Source: Undibacterium pigrum (lineage in GTDB: Bacteria; Pseudomonadota; Gammaproteobacteria; Burkholderiales; Burkholderiaceae_D). From it: a stretch of DNA of 64,000 nt. Positions within the stretch are counted from its first letter, which is position 1. Each line of letters begins with the position of its first letter. The position numbers and the translations under genes were made by a program. The notes under the pieces are model-generated. The model had not been told where the DNA came from. It was given only the letters and a program-made list of their open reading frames with translations, and did not search any database. The DNA is taken from contig NZ_QJKB01000001.1 of NCBI RefSeq assembly GCF_003201815.1, forward strand, positions 558,001 through 622,000, given 5' to 3'. Shown piece by piece: positions 33,473 through 44,300 of this stretch.

Positions 33473-34170
33473 GCAAATCAAATTTCATGCTAGTTCCGCA
33501 CGATATACCACCCGAAATAGTCGAGTGTCCACAAACTTTTCCGGACGTTGATCTATATCCAGCAATAACTTTCAAGGCATCGCGATCAAAGGTGGCAAAG
33601 GACTGCGGAGTAGTCAAGCAAAAAGACGAGCTAGGCATCTGCAGTGTCGCACAATTTAGGGTGATCCACACCTTGGTAATGCTCTATCAAAGCGCCTTTG
33701 ATCCAAAGGATCACTGGACCGTTTTCGTGGACATGCATGAATGTGTAGGTAGCAAACAGGTTCCGACCCTTCTGGGCGCATCGGTGGTCCGTTACTTGAC
33801 TGGAGGTGATGTCAAGCCAGATTGGCTCAATGAAGATGCTGATTCAGTATACCGCTCCAGACTTAGGAAATTATCTCTAATCGGCGAAACGATCGTCATG
33901 TCGGGCGTCACAACCAAAAATAAATCGTCGCCCTTGACAATAAGGACGACACGCCCGCTGCGCGAACCAACCTTCCAAATCTCAATGTTTGGGAAAGAGC
34001 CTAAATCTTTGCCTGGCAGGAAGTTGGCCGCAGCAAATGCCGCAAAAAAAGGCAAGGAAAAGGTCGCGACTCCCGTGAAAATTGCAGCGAATAAATCCAT
34101 GGTATCCGCTCCAAAGATGGCCGCGGCCAAGGCAGCTGCACCTAGGAAAGCGCCACTATCAAAGAAATAG
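33469..34170 (+). CDS. Unknown protein with Ala/Lys-rich tail, second gene of the pair
   Basis: 233 aa, ATG at 33469 in an ATGA overlap with the previous gene. The first 180 residues form an unrecognised globular domain (AVVKQKDE-like CGVVKQKDELGICSVAQFRVI, TVFVDMHECVGSKQVPTLLGASVVRYLTGG). The last 55 residues are almost only Ala, Lys, Pro and Ser (KLAAANAAKKGKEKVATPVK, then KMAAAKAAAPRKAPLSKK), like a histone H1-type nucleic-acid-binding tail. The tail suggests contact with DNA or RNA; what the globular domain does is unknown. Confidence 0.55.
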   Translation: MSKSNFMLVPHDIPPEIVECPQTFPDVDLYPAITFKASRSKVAKDCGVVKQKDELGICSVAQFRVIHTLVMLYQSAFDPKDHWTVFVDMHECVGSKQVPTLLGASVVRYLTGGDVKPDWLNEDADSVYRSRLRKLSLIGETIVMSGVTTKNKSSPLTIRTTRPLREPTFQISMFGKEPKSLPGRKLAAANAAKKGKEKVATPVKIAANKSMVSAPKMAAAKAAAPRKAPLSKK

Positions 34171-34290
34171 CGACTAGCAAATGACTAGCGATTTCAAAAC
34201 GAGCATATCAAGTCCTGCTTTGTGCCAGTACTGCACAAAATACGGGTAGCACTTTAAACTATTATAACTAAGCACGGAACCGTAAATGCG

Positions 34291-34743
34291 CTAACTACGT
34301 GCTTTTTCAAATCTCAGTCGCAAATCTAGTTCTGCACACTCATCTAATCCTTTTGCAGGATTAGTTTTAACCAAATTCTGTAGAAATGGTTTAAAGAGAT
34401 ATGCCTTGTCATCAATGGCCACCCAGTCTTGCCAAGGTTCTCCGGAGTAACGTAGCCATCCCTCAATTTCCGCATGCCGTTTATATCCAATAACTTCCGT
34501 AATATCTGGAATGTCGTTCCATGCAGGAGTTACACCGATAATGCGAGCGCTGATATCGTCTGAAAAATACGATCTTATTTCAGATATTGAGCGACCTTCA
34601 CGCCAGGTACTCGAAATGACAATCTGGACAGCCGGGTAATCTCGAAGAATTGCCTCAAGTCGAGGTAAACATGAAAATAGTTGAACCTCATTGTGGCAAG
34701 GCTCAGGATGCAGGACACCATCAAAATCCAAAAAGAGAATCAT
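34291..34743 (-). CDS. HAD-domain protein (Swiss-Army-Knife RNA-repair type)
   Basis: 150 aa from ATG 34743 (MILFLDFDGVLHP). HAD motif I is DFDGVLH (Asp6, Asp8), motif II is VISSTWRE, and motif IV is DWVAIDDKAYLF. This short, cap-less HAD form with the SSTWR block is the PF18143-like domain associated by genome analysis with RNA-repair and defence islands. The product is probably a phosphatase, perhaps on nucleic-acid ends. It is a single gene. Confidence 0.75.
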   Translation of the reverse strand: MILFLDFDGVLHPEPCHNEVQLFSCLPRLEAILRDYPAVQIVISSTWREGRSISEIRSYFSDDISARIIGVTPAWNDIPDITEVIGYKRHAEIEGWLRYSGEPWQDWVAIDDKAYLFKPFLQNLVKTNPAKGLDECAELDLRLRFEKARS

Positions 34744-34865
34744 ATGCCACTGCAAGTGAGTAATTGTCGGGGCGCGCATCCTACCTTATTTGAGCCGAAA
34801 ATGAAACAGCAGATATTGGATTAAGCTGGGACGGTTCAGAATTTACCTAAATTTGAACTTCCAAA

Positions 34866-35516
34866 TTACAATTTCGACGCAATGGTAAGTTCGTGGTGAA
34901 ATTCAGGGGTTGCATAATTTTTCGAGGGTGAAGAAAGTCTTAAAAGTAGACGCCACAACCAAGATGTACGAGTCATTCGAACCGTAACAATAGACCCAGG
35001 AATACGACCGTGGATTAACTCTGTGAACTGTTGGAGCCTTGCAGAATCGTTTAAATGAACGGATGCAAATTTTATACTGTCGTATCCTCGCGCAAGAACG
35101 TCTTCAGTGAAATCGACAGTTTCCCTTAACAGTTTGCGGGAAATTCTGACAGACCGTAAGTGATGCTTTTGCGGATTACAAAACCTTAAGACTATATTTA
35201 CCAATATTGCTAGCAGCCGATGGTGAATAGTAACTTGCCCAGGATTTTCAGATGTAGAGCGATGCCAAGGAAAAGTAATAAGTAAAATTCTCCTAGACGG
35301 CCGATACGAACGTAAGCAACCTAGAAAATAAATTACTAAAGGCAGCATAGATAGACCAACATTGATTAGAAATCTGTCCCCATATGAGTTAACAATTAAA
35401 GATAAAGTGATTAGATATAGCATCAACGGGATTAGAATATGACCGACTATACCCAAACGGCTGCGAAAATAAAATTTTGATGGCACAGCAAAATCTCCAA
35501 ATCGAGTAACGTCCAA
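34866..35516 (-). CDS. Membrane-associated protein of unknown function
   Basis: 216 aa. Two adjacent hydrophobic segments (GHILIPLMLYLITLSLIV, FLINVGLSMLPLVIYFLGCL) are followed by a basic soluble domain with FTEDVLARGYDSIKFASVHLNDSARLQQFTELI. No family recognised. It is divergent from the STAND NTPase gene at 35769. Confidence 0.55.
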   Translation of the reverse strand: MDVTRFGDFAVPSKFYFRSRLGIVGHILIPLMLYLITLSLIVNSYGDRFLINVGLSMLPLVIYFLGCLRSYRPSRRILLITFPWHRSTSENPGQVTIHHRLLAILVNIVLRFCNPQKHHLRSVRISRKLLRETVDFTEDVLARGYDSIKFASVHLNDSARLQQFTELIHGRIPGSIVTVRMTRTSWLWRLLLRLSSPSKNYATPEFHHELTIASKL

Positions 35517-35594
35517 ATAATAATGGAAGTGTTTAAGACTAGGTAAATTTCAGTTTCACCTAACTGATAAGTTAAAAGAAACAATAAAATAATT

Positions 35595-35647
35595 TCGATT
35601 GTTGATTTTATTTTAATTAAATACATAACTAAAAAATCGACAATCAA
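35595..35647. repeat. Imperfect inverted repeat upstream of the STAND gene
   Basis: Arms at 35595-35609 (TCGATTGTTGATTTT) and 35633-35647 (AAAATCGACAATCAA) match at 13 of 15 positions; both mismatches can form G-U pairs in RNA. It lies in a very AT-rich divergent promoter region, 122 bp before the NTPase start. Confidence 0.45.
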
Positions 35648-35768
35648 TAGAACTATTGAATAATGAAATTCCTTGTAGAAACCTTAAAGTAAAGTTGAAC
35701 ATAAAAATTTAACCTGCTTTCACGTTCAAATCAAAATCAAATTTCTACTGCCATTTAAGGGGGATTTT

Positions 35769-38700
35769 TTGAAACACTCATTGGTAAATATCGCCCCCGA
35801 AGTAATCGAGACCCTAAATCCTACAAACGGAATTTTACTAATGCGAAATCTGTTGTGGAGCGAGGCGATGCGTCAAAAAATTCCGCTTCATAACGTAATC
35901 ATCTCATCAGATATTAACGTGTCCGATGGCGGTATTGATGCAAGCGTCAATACGCAAGACAGTCATGCATCGATCCTGTTGCGGGGAAACTCTTATTATC
36001 AGGTAAAAACGGGGAAATCTTTTAAACCATGGCAAGAAGCTCAAATTTCAAAAGAGCTTTTTGGCAAAAAACCTGTTGCACAAGAAAATCTCGGCACTGC
36101 TGTTCTGAATTGCTTGGAAACTGGCGCTACATATGTAATGGTAACAATGGGCCACGATCTGACGACCCAACAAATAACTCAAGCAAAGAAATTATTAGCA
36201 AATTTTTTTGAGAAATGTGGATTTGCTAAAGCAAATATAGAGGTTTTTGGAATAACCCAAATAATAAGCCAGCTAGTAATTCATCCATCACTCTGCCTGG
36301 ATCTAAATGGGCTGGGTGATCTAATGTTTCAGTCTACGTCTTCCTGGCAGCGCAATTCGGATATGACGGCGGATATCGCGCTGGGAGATTCACAAGAAGA
36401 GTTTTTATTTGATCTGGAACGTAACCTGAATGACGAAGCAATTCAACATATACGAGTTGTAGGTGAACCAGGTATTGGTAAGACCAGATTGGTATTAGAA
36501 GCAGTGCTGAAAAATCCAAAATTTTCGTCGGATGCAATCTATATAAGGCAAGCCAGTGATTTTCAAAGCAGCTCCTTATTTAACGAGTTGTTGAAACAAG
36601 GACGGCAATATTCTGTGCTGTTGGTGATTGATGAATGTGATGACGCGGATCGAATCACAATATGGCGGGCGCTAAAAGGTCGAGAATCAATCAAATTGCT
36701 AACGATTGACCATGGTCCAGAAGCGAGTAGCGGGTCAGGAATGGAAACATTACGTGTCCCTCTACTTGAAGACGATCAAATCGAAGAAATTTTAAAAACT
36801 TATATCACAGGTGCAAGTCACTTGCCAAACTGGGCCAAATGGTGTGGTGGATCGGCCAGAGTGGCACACGCAATAGGTCAGAATTTAAAGGAAAATCCAG
36901 AAGACATTCTGAAACCACCAGGGTCTGTACCGGTATGGGATCGATTCATCTCAGGATACAGTGCACATGCATATGATGATCCAGGACGAATAGTCTTACG
37001 ACATATTGCTCTTTTCGAGAAATTCGGGGCGCGAATACCTGTCAAAAACGAGGCTGACTTCATTGCAAAACTTGTTGAACAAACAGATCCGTCTATTACG
37101 CGGGCAAAATTTGATAGTGTCATTGAATACTATAGAAAAAAACGGATACTTCAAGGTGATCGTACACTTCGAATAGTACCAGCTGCACTTCGCATCCATT
37201 TATGGCGCGATTGGTGGGATAACTACGGGAACAGTGCAGATGTGAACAGTATTTTAAAAGAGATGCCTATAACCCTCTACAGATGGTTTATTCGTTCATT
37301 CGCCTACGCCCATAGCTCAGAGTCAGCTAGAGATTCAGTTAAGCAGTTGCTGAACCCCCAGACCGGCATCCTAGCAAGAGACGAATTCATAATTTCGGAT
37401 GCAGGGTCGGCATTTATTAATGTTTTGGCAGAAGCCGATCCAAAGGCTGTACTGACGCTATTAAAAGCGAAGGTTTTAAACTGGAGTGACGAGGTACTAA
37501 TTGGTCTCGGTAATGCACGTCAGAATTTGGCGAAGGCACTAGAAAAAATTGCCGTTTGGGGCGACTGCTATCGGCAAGCCTTAAAAATATTGGCGAAACT
37601 AACTTTGGGAGAGAACACAACTCACTCCAACAATGCGCAAGGGAGTTTTCTTGATTTATTTCGGACAAATGCTCCAACCCAAGCCACTTTTTCGATGCGT
37701 ATGGAGCTGGCCAAAGAACTGCTATTTAGTAATAGTCCTTTTGAACGTTCTTTGGGATTAGCAGCAAGCAGCCGCTTATTGTCCAGGGAAGGGAGCTACC
37801 GAATTGTAGGCATAGAATTTCAAGGACTGCGGTCAGAAATAATGTTTTGGACTGCCAAGGAATGGTCAGAGTTGACTGAGCCTTGGACGCAAATGCTGAG
37901 TCACCTCCTAGTATCACGTCTCAAATACGATGAAAATTGGAATATAAAGGTTGACGAAGTATTAATAAGTGCCATTGAGCAAATGGCGCGCACAAACGTA
38001 TTACACGATCAGTTAATTTCGATAATAAAAGAGCTTTCCAAGATTCCTAGAAATTACACTGCCATTACTAATCTTCTGTTGAATCGACTGAGATATCCAT
38101 CAGCTACTGAACCACCAGAATTTACAGCAACGTTGAAGAATATTTCTGAGGAGCTTGTCGGGACAACTTTCCTCGAGCGCTTGCGGCGTTATGTACTCGT
38201 CGATATTTGGGATGATGATTATCCCAGTGAGGACGACAACCTTGATCGAACCGAAAATATAGCCGCAATTCGGTCTAACTTAGCAAACGAGGCCGCGCAA
38301 AACACACAAGAATTTTTATTGGCTTTGCCATACTTGTTTAGTTGCGATAGTACTCGGGTAGAGCAATTTGGATTTGGAGTAGCAACTGCACTTATCGACG
38401 CGCAATTAGACGAAGAAATTTTAGAATGGACTTTTAATGCCCCTGACGAAACAAATTATAAATTCCTTTGCGGTTATCTACGTGGAATCTATAACGGAGA
38501 CAAAGTACGTTGGGAGAACTTATCTGAAAAACTATTACAACAACGCCGCCGCTGGATTGTCGGAGCTGTCGTGTGTTCTGGAATGACCGAAAAAATACTT
38601 TTTCTGACACTGGATTTATACACATCTGAGGTAATAGACAGCCAATATCTATATCCGTTTTGTATAGCACGCGCAAACGGAGAAGTAAATACAGAGTTCG

Positions 38701-39512
38701 TGCATAAAGTCCTTACTGCAATATTAAAGCGCAGGGAACCAGGCTTTTATGAAACTGTAATCGCTATAGCAGAAAGTGCATTGTGCAAGTTATCGCAACC
38801 CATTGAGAACGAAGAAGCACTTGCCTTGGAATTGCTTACGGACCAAAGTGCAATGTCGAGTCGTTTAAGTACAATGGGAGAGTACTACTGGGATCGTTTG
38901 GCTAATAGATTTATCAAGCAATTTCCGAAGTCAAATCTTGGTTTCCTGAATTCTTTGATAAATTCGTCCACTATCTACACCGGATTTGGACTGGCCGCCG
39001 CCTTTCCCAAGGTCGCGAGTACGCTATGTGCCACCAGCCCTAGTGAAGCCTGGAGACTGATCTCTGATGAATTGCTTGGAGATCGGAAGGACCTAATATT
39101 AAATTGGCTTGGCGACTTAGGGTCGCACGCACGACCTTGTGACCCTGCAATATTGAGCTTTCAATCCAGCGATATATTCACATGGATTGATCAAGACCCA
39201 ATGGCAAGATCATCATTGATAGTTGAAGCAATCTATCCTACTTTCGAAAAAGGCCCTGCAGGCGAATTAACAAAAACATTCCTCGAGAAATACGGACATA
39301 TCGAATATGTCGAAAGCTGTTTGATTTCAAGGTTTTATTCAGGCAGTTGGACTGGATCAAGAAGTCAACATTTAACCGGAATGCGCGATCGCGCCAGAAA
39401 ATGGTTAAAAGAGGCCGAATCTTCAGTCGTGCAAGACTGGCTGACATTGTATATCGATGGACTGAATACTCAAATTGAGAAGGCATTAATTGGCGAGGAA
39501 CGGGAGTTTTAA
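35769..39512 (+). CDS. Mrr-like nuclease / STAND NTPase (Avs-like), 1247 aa
   Basis: TTG start with AAGGGGGA about 6 nt upstream. Residues 20-170 look like a PD-(D/E)XK restriction-endonuclease domain: Asp57 in SDGGIDASV and Gln78-x-Lys80 in YYQVKTGKSF. A P-loop NTPase follows, with Walker A GEPGIGKT (232-239) and Walker B LLVIDECDD (284-292). The remaining 850 residues are helical repeats without clear motif, the usual sensor part of STAND proteins. Avs-type proteins with this order bind a phage protein, oligomerise and cut DNA; that role is inferred here. It is followed by a second nuclease-like gene, probably in the same operon. Confidence 0.75.
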   Translation: MKHSLVNIAPEVIETLNPTNGILLMRNLLWSEAMRQKIPLHNVIISSDINVSDGGIDASVNTQDSHASILLRGNSYYQVKTGKSFKPWQEAQISKELFGKKPVAQENLGTAVLNCLETGATYVMVTMGHDLTTQQITQAKKLLANFFEKCGFAKANIEVFGITQIISQLVIHPSLCLDLNGLGDLMFQSTSSWQRNSDMTADIALGDSQEEFLFDLERNLNDEAIQHIRVVGEPGIGKTRLVLEAVLKNPKFSSDAIYIRQASDFQSSSLFNELLKQGRQYSVLLVIDECDDADRITIWRALKGRESIKLLTIDHGPEASSGSGMETLRVPLLEDDQIEEILKTYITGASHLPNWAKWCGGSARVAHAIGQNLKENPEDILKPPGSVPVWDRFISGYSAHAYDDPGRIVLRHIALFEKFGARIPVKNEADFIAKLVEQTDPSITRAKFDSVIEYYRKKRILQGDRTLRIVPAALRIHLWRDWWDNYGNSADVNSILKEMPITLYRWFIRSFAYAHSSESARDSVKQLLNPQTGILARDEFIISDAGSAFINVLAEADPKAVLTLLKAKVLNWSDEVLIGLGNARQNLAKALEKIAVWGDCYRQALKILAKLTLGENTTHSNNAQGSFLDLFRTNAPTQATFSMRMELAKELLFSNSPFERSLGLAASSRLLSREGSYRIVGIEFQGLRSEIMFWTAKEWSELTEPWTQMLSHLLVSRLKYDENWNIKVDEVLISAIEQMARTNVLHDQLISIIKELSKIPRNYTAITNLLLNRLRYPSATEPPEFTATLKNISEELVGTTFLERLRRYVLVDIWDDDYPSEDDNLDRTENIAAIRSNLANEAAQNTQEFLLALPYLFSCDSTRVEQFGFGVATALIDAQLDEEILEWTFNAPDETNYKFLCGYLRGIYNGDKVRWENLSEKLLQQRRRWIVGAVVCSGMTEKILFLTLDLYTSEVIDSQYLYPFCIARANGEVNTEFVHKVLTAILKRREPGFYETVIAIAESALCKLSQPIENEEALALELLTDQSAMSSRLSTMGEYYWDRLANRFIKQFPKSNLGFLNSLINSSTIYTGFGLAAAFPKVASTLCATSPSEAWRLISDELLGDRKDLILNWLGDLGSHARPCDPAILSFQSSDIFTWIDQDPMARSSLIVEAIYPTFEKGPAGELTKTFLEKYGHIEYVESCLISRFYSGSWTGSRSQHLTGMRDRARKWLKEAESSVVQDWLTLYIDGLNTQIEKALIGEEREF

Positions 39513-39634
39513 ATTGTCCGGTTGAAGGCTATTTGCTAATTTTTCTCCCCCAAGCCTATTGGACAGAAATTTTAAATTTTGAAAGCCTGGGGTTTGAAGT
39601 TGTCTTCGTAAAGCAGTAAGAAGGAGAGCAAAAA

Positions 39635-41128
39635 ATGAAAATTCTTAGTCTTTTTGAGCAACAAATAGGAGCCTACAGAGGAAGCACGATAGAAATGCTT
39701 TCCAACTTCGAACCCACAACTGCGATTTACGGTTGGTTGGAAATAGTACGAGGAATAGAAGAGATTATCAACATCCCTGGAGCAGATAGAAGTGTCCTGA
39801 CTGCAGAATTCCTTGCAACTCCATTGAAATCAATTGTTGAGAATTTAGTTTTACTTTACAGGGCTCAAGTCAAAGTCGAATCACGCTTTGAACGAGCTAC
39901 TGGGCAGCGTTTTATTCGAACCATACTATATGCAGCTAGTTTGCAAAAACAGTTACTCGAAAATGGTAATGCGCATGCAGCAAGGACTTTGATAACCGTC
40001 CATGACTCAATTTCATTTTTTCAATCGCGTAGACGTCACATGGTCACTGTTCTTCAACTATTGCCAAGTGTTTGCCGTGGTAAAAAACGATTTAGCGCAA
40101 ATGACGATGCAATTGCGTTTTTACAAGCCGTAGAAAATGAAGTTGCTATAACCGGTTTTAGACACAAAGCAATGCTAGCGACAGTCTTTTCCGATTATAA
40201 ATTAATCAAAGAAGAGGATGGCTTACGAGGAAATTACGAATATCAACCATTAGACGATTTATTTCTTGAACCAGAACGGACATCATTAACCGATCTTAAA
40301 AACACCGACCCTGGCTCAGAAGAAGCATTCACAAAAGAGGCCTTGGATAGACGAAAAATATTCTCCGCCGCAGAAGTCCGAAATAATATTCTTTACATTA
40401 AAAATGCTTACAAAGAATTTGATCTCTCTGAAACAAATTTTGGCATTGTGGCCAACATATTTGAGAAATTACTTGAGCATTGCAATGACGATTTTATAGT
40501 TACAATTTCACCCGAACAGATGCGAGCAGCGACCGCCGAATTCAAATCCCCAGAGGAATTTCAAAAATTATTGATACATTCAAGGGCGGAATGCACAGAC
40601 AATGTGGATGATTTTCCACCATTTGTCGACGCCAACGGAGCCTACATTACTACTATCAATTTAATGCAGCGATTTCTCTACAACTACAAAAACACTTGTT
40701 TGAATAAAAACAAGCGTTACCAAGTCCGAAGTGGTTTTATTTTTGAAAATAAGGTCAAACGAGAATTGGCCAAACAAGGGTTTACTATTTCAGATATAAA
40801 ACGAATTCACCACAAGGAATTTGATGTAATAGCACTCAAAGATGGGATTATCTATAATTTACAATGTAAAAATAATCTCGTTGATTTAACTCGGATAGAT
40901 TGCAATCTCAAGTTGTTCGTGCGATATAACAGTCAACTTGTTCGATATTATCAACGCGCGCTCGCGAAGGAGGAAGGGAGAGTCGAATTGCTGGGCGAAA
41001 AATTCGGATTTACGAAAGTACGGCATTTTGTAATTAGCGGGTTTTCTGTGGCTACATCAAATCAAAACATAGTCTCATTTGCTCAATTAGGAAAATTTTC
41101 AACTTTAGTGCAAAACTTGGAAGATTAA
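39635..41128 (+). CDS. PD-(D/E)XK nuclease-like protein (497 aa), partner of the STAND gene
   Basis: ATG with GAAGGAGAG upstream, 122 bp after the NTPase gene. The N-terminal 370 residues are helical and unrecognised. The C-terminal 130 residues have the strand-helix order of a PD-(D/E)XK nuclease: SGFIFENKVKRELAKQGF, then Asp397 in HKEFDVIALKDG and Gln410-x-Lys412 in IYNLQCKNN. If active it would cut nucleic acid. Position and strand suggest that it works with, or is controlled by, the 1247-aa protein. I know of no named family with this N-terminal part. Confidence 0.65.
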   Translation: MKILSLFEQQIGAYRGSTIEMLSNFEPTTAIYGWLEIVRGIEEIINIPGADRSVLTAEFLATPLKSIVENLVLLYRAQVKVESRFERATGQRFIRTILYAASLQKQLLENGNAHAARTLITVHDSISFFQSRRRHMVTVLQLLPSVCRGKKRFSANDDAIAFLQAVENEVAITGFRHKAMLATVFSDYKLIKEEDGLRGNYEYQPLDDLFLEPERTSLTDLKNTDPGSEEAFTKEALDRRKIFSAAEVRNNILYIKNAYKEFDLSETNFGIVANIFEKLLEHCNDDFIVTISPEQMRAATAEFKSPEEFQKLLIHSRAECTDNVDDFPPFVDANGAYITTINLMQRFLYNYKNTCLNKNKRYQVRSGFIFENKVKRELAKQGFTISDIKRIHHKEFDVIALKDGIIYNLQCKNNLVDLTRIDCNLKLFVRYNSQLVRYYQRALAKEEGRVELLGEKFGFTKVRHFVISGFSVATSNQNIVSFAQLGKFSTLVQNLED

Positions 41129-41352
41129 TAGAATTCTGGCTACCGAAGCCACAATTTGCAAATACCTCTCACAAGATTTTGAACCTTGCTGTCCAGTCGA
41201 AAGCCGGCCTTTGTATGCGCAATCTTGCCAAAGGCGCTAACCAAAAGTTCTTTACAGGCGTTTATTTCTAATTTCTCGGAAATTCAAATATAAAAAGAAT
41301 TAAAACACACGAATTTCTTAGTAGGGCAATTAAACAACTACGAATTGACAGA

Positions 41353-44300
41353 CTAACTATCGATCCCGGCTGAGATAGCGTCTAGAAGCGTTGCACGCAC
41401 AGCTCGCCATTGGTCGGCTATTGCGTCATATCCTGTGACTGGCAACCGTTGCTTACTTTGAAAATCTTGAAGAAGATTAACTGTAGTACTGCGTACCTCA
41501 GTACTCAATTTGCCTGCTGCGGCCAAATAACGTGCAAAACTGCCGCTGACGCTTGGATCCACATCAATAGCTATTTTTACACTCATCATTGCTTCGAGAT
41601 CAGTATCTCGCTGAAGTCTCTCTCCGACCGCGAGATTGGTGATGTGCTGAGCATCGAAGTTCGTAAGTCGCGGTCTGCTCACCATAGTCTCAAGCAGATT
41701 GCAGAATGTAGCACTATCTGCCCGAGAAACCGCTTTATGTACCGCAACTGCCCAATCAGCTAGTTGATGTCCAAGACCATCGAAATTACTGGAAAAACGT
41801 AATTCCGAGGATTCGGGTGCAAAGATTGCCAATGAGATTTCCGTTTCGGCGGAAGGTCGCTTTGCAAACAATTCGACAAGTTTCGCCCTGACGTCTTCGT
41901 TTCCAGCAAAGTGCTCACGGAGAATTAGAGCTACCTCAGAGTTGATCAATGCGGTGTCATTGCGCCGATCAGAACGCTTGAGCGCATCAAAACAACGGAA
42001 GAGCAAAAGCTCGCTGCTAGGACGCTCAACTGCAAGTGCCCGCAGGGCCTGTGGGGTGCGCGGAATCTCACCACGCTCAGCATATGAAAGAAATGCGGCC
42101 CTTGCGGCTGGCGAAGCGCCTGGCGCCACTGACAGTATCTCGGCGACTCTCCTTCCATTGCTTGAACTTTCGAATCTTTCTTCAAGACTGTCGCCAAAGG
42201 CGACCTGAAAATCGGAAAATCGTTCGCATACTAGACGTTGTACAGAAACAATTCCGTCAGAAAGATTGCTAGTCCGAATCGCAACTGGTTTGCCAACGTC
42301 TTCTAGCGAAGCCAGTGAGTCTAGAGCGCCAATTGTAGCAAGTCCGGCCAACGCAGCGGCACGAAATGATTCATAGTTTGGTCCAATAGATACTGCTTTT
42401 GAAAGTAGAGCTGATTGTGCTGTACTACGTTCCTCTAAGCGTAGGGTTCGATGGTGAGCAATAACCATTTGCGAACATAGCTCTGGGTCGTTTTCCAACA
42501 TTCCCTGACTCAGCACCATCTCAAGTGCAGTTCCTGGTGCGCCTGAGCTGGCAATTTCAATGATTTGGGTACGCAAATCAACTGGCAAAGGTGTGGCAGC
42601 GTCAAATATTGGAGCGACGAACTCTGGATCGTTCGCATAGGCTGTAGCAATCGAGGTCAGAGGGCCATTCAATTCACGAACACGTTCCAAGGCAAAGGCT
42701 CGCACATCTGCATGCGCGCCAAACGTGGAAAAGAATGCTGTCGAGTATGAATATGGGCCAAAAAAACCTTCCGGAAAGGCCAAAATCGATGAAACTGCTT
42801 CGTTATCGTTGGCACCACAGCCGCATGCAGCTAATCCGGTAGTAAGCAAATCGCGCCTCACTTGTTTTTGCGTTCCCAATCGAATCAATCTTTCCCGAGC
42901 TACTTCTTGGTTGGAAATAATCTGTGGCACCAAAGAGGCAAGATCAAACAGTTCTTCGTCTGATGCCGCGGCGAGAGCATCGAGAATTGGTTTAACGGAC
43001 GGATGATCTCGCCCCCATCCTTTAAGTAGTGCAGTCAGCGCCCAATAGCGGCCAAATCGACTTTTCAAGTCGGCTAGAACATCAATGAGAATCTTTAGAA
43101 TCTGTTCGTCAGCGACATTTTCAACATAGCCAGGCAAATTGTAAATGTAAAAAGTAGCGCTATTAGATTTACACCAGTAAGCTGTGGCTGCTGCACGAAC
43201 CTCGGCATCTACAGCGGCGATTTTGCCTACCTTCACCCAACTTTCTAAATCTCTCCCTGTATTGAAAGGATGGTCGTTCCTAAGTTCCTTGAGGATCCAA
43301 TTGCGGACGTCAGCATTTTCAATTGGTGATTTCATCAGATATGCAAATGCCGCATCGTATTCCCAAAGGGTACCATTTGAATGCGATATTCGCAGGAGAG
43401 CACCTTGAAGAAGTGATTCGTCTCTTGGCCAATATTTAATCAGCATCTCAATTGCGAGATTACGATACGCATAGGAAAGGCCCGAATAATAGCTTTGGCT
43501 GTGCAAGACAAAACCTCTTTCCTCATCAGAAATATTACCGGATATCGCGAGTCCAAGGGTGCCGATCAGACGAAGCTCAGATGCTTGAGATTTCCTTGCC
43601 TCTTCGAATAACGGTAGCACTTCCGCCACTTTAGGCCAGCCAAGCGCGAGACTTTCAAGCATCGCTGCCGCAGTGATGCAATCGCGTGAACGGGTTAGCC
43701 CTACAAGCAACCGCTGAAATGCATCTACGCTAGAGGAAAACACATTAGCGAATGCTGCAGCACCAGCTCGCTTAATGTTAGGGTCTGTGTCATGCATCGC
43801 TCGAAAGAAAAGATCTTGTAGCTCTTGAGATGGTTGCCAAACACTTAATATCTCTATAAGGGACGAACGATATGAATACCGATCAGGTAACCAGCGGCGA
43901 AGGCGCTTCTCGACATCTGTTTTTAGCATTGGATCAGACAATCCTTTCAAAACCGATGCGAGTGCCTCACGCCTTGCTGGTAGCCAGTCTTCTATCTCTA
44001 CTCGTTCCATAGCAGCAAACGCAAGTCGCCTATTTGTATCAGGAGACCTCATAGTCGTTCCAAACGCAATATCGCCAAGTAAAGTTTGGCGTTCTATGGC
44101 AAGGAGTTCATCATTTGCAGGCTCTTCGATGATTTCTATGAGCTGATTGAATTCATCGCGCCTCTGGATAAAACCAAGAAGGTTCGTTATTACGTTCCTC
44201 CAGCGACTTTCACCAGCATGCGTTCGCACAAAATTTTTGATGTCTTCAAACGGTAAGCCACTAATATATTCTGCACCGAGGTACTCTTCGAAACTTGCAT

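Noticed and set aside
35447-35647. 66-aa hydrophobic minus-strand frame upstream of the membrane-associated gene
   Set aside because: It arises in very AT-rich DNA, overlaps the next gene and the inverted repeat, and has no ribosome site.
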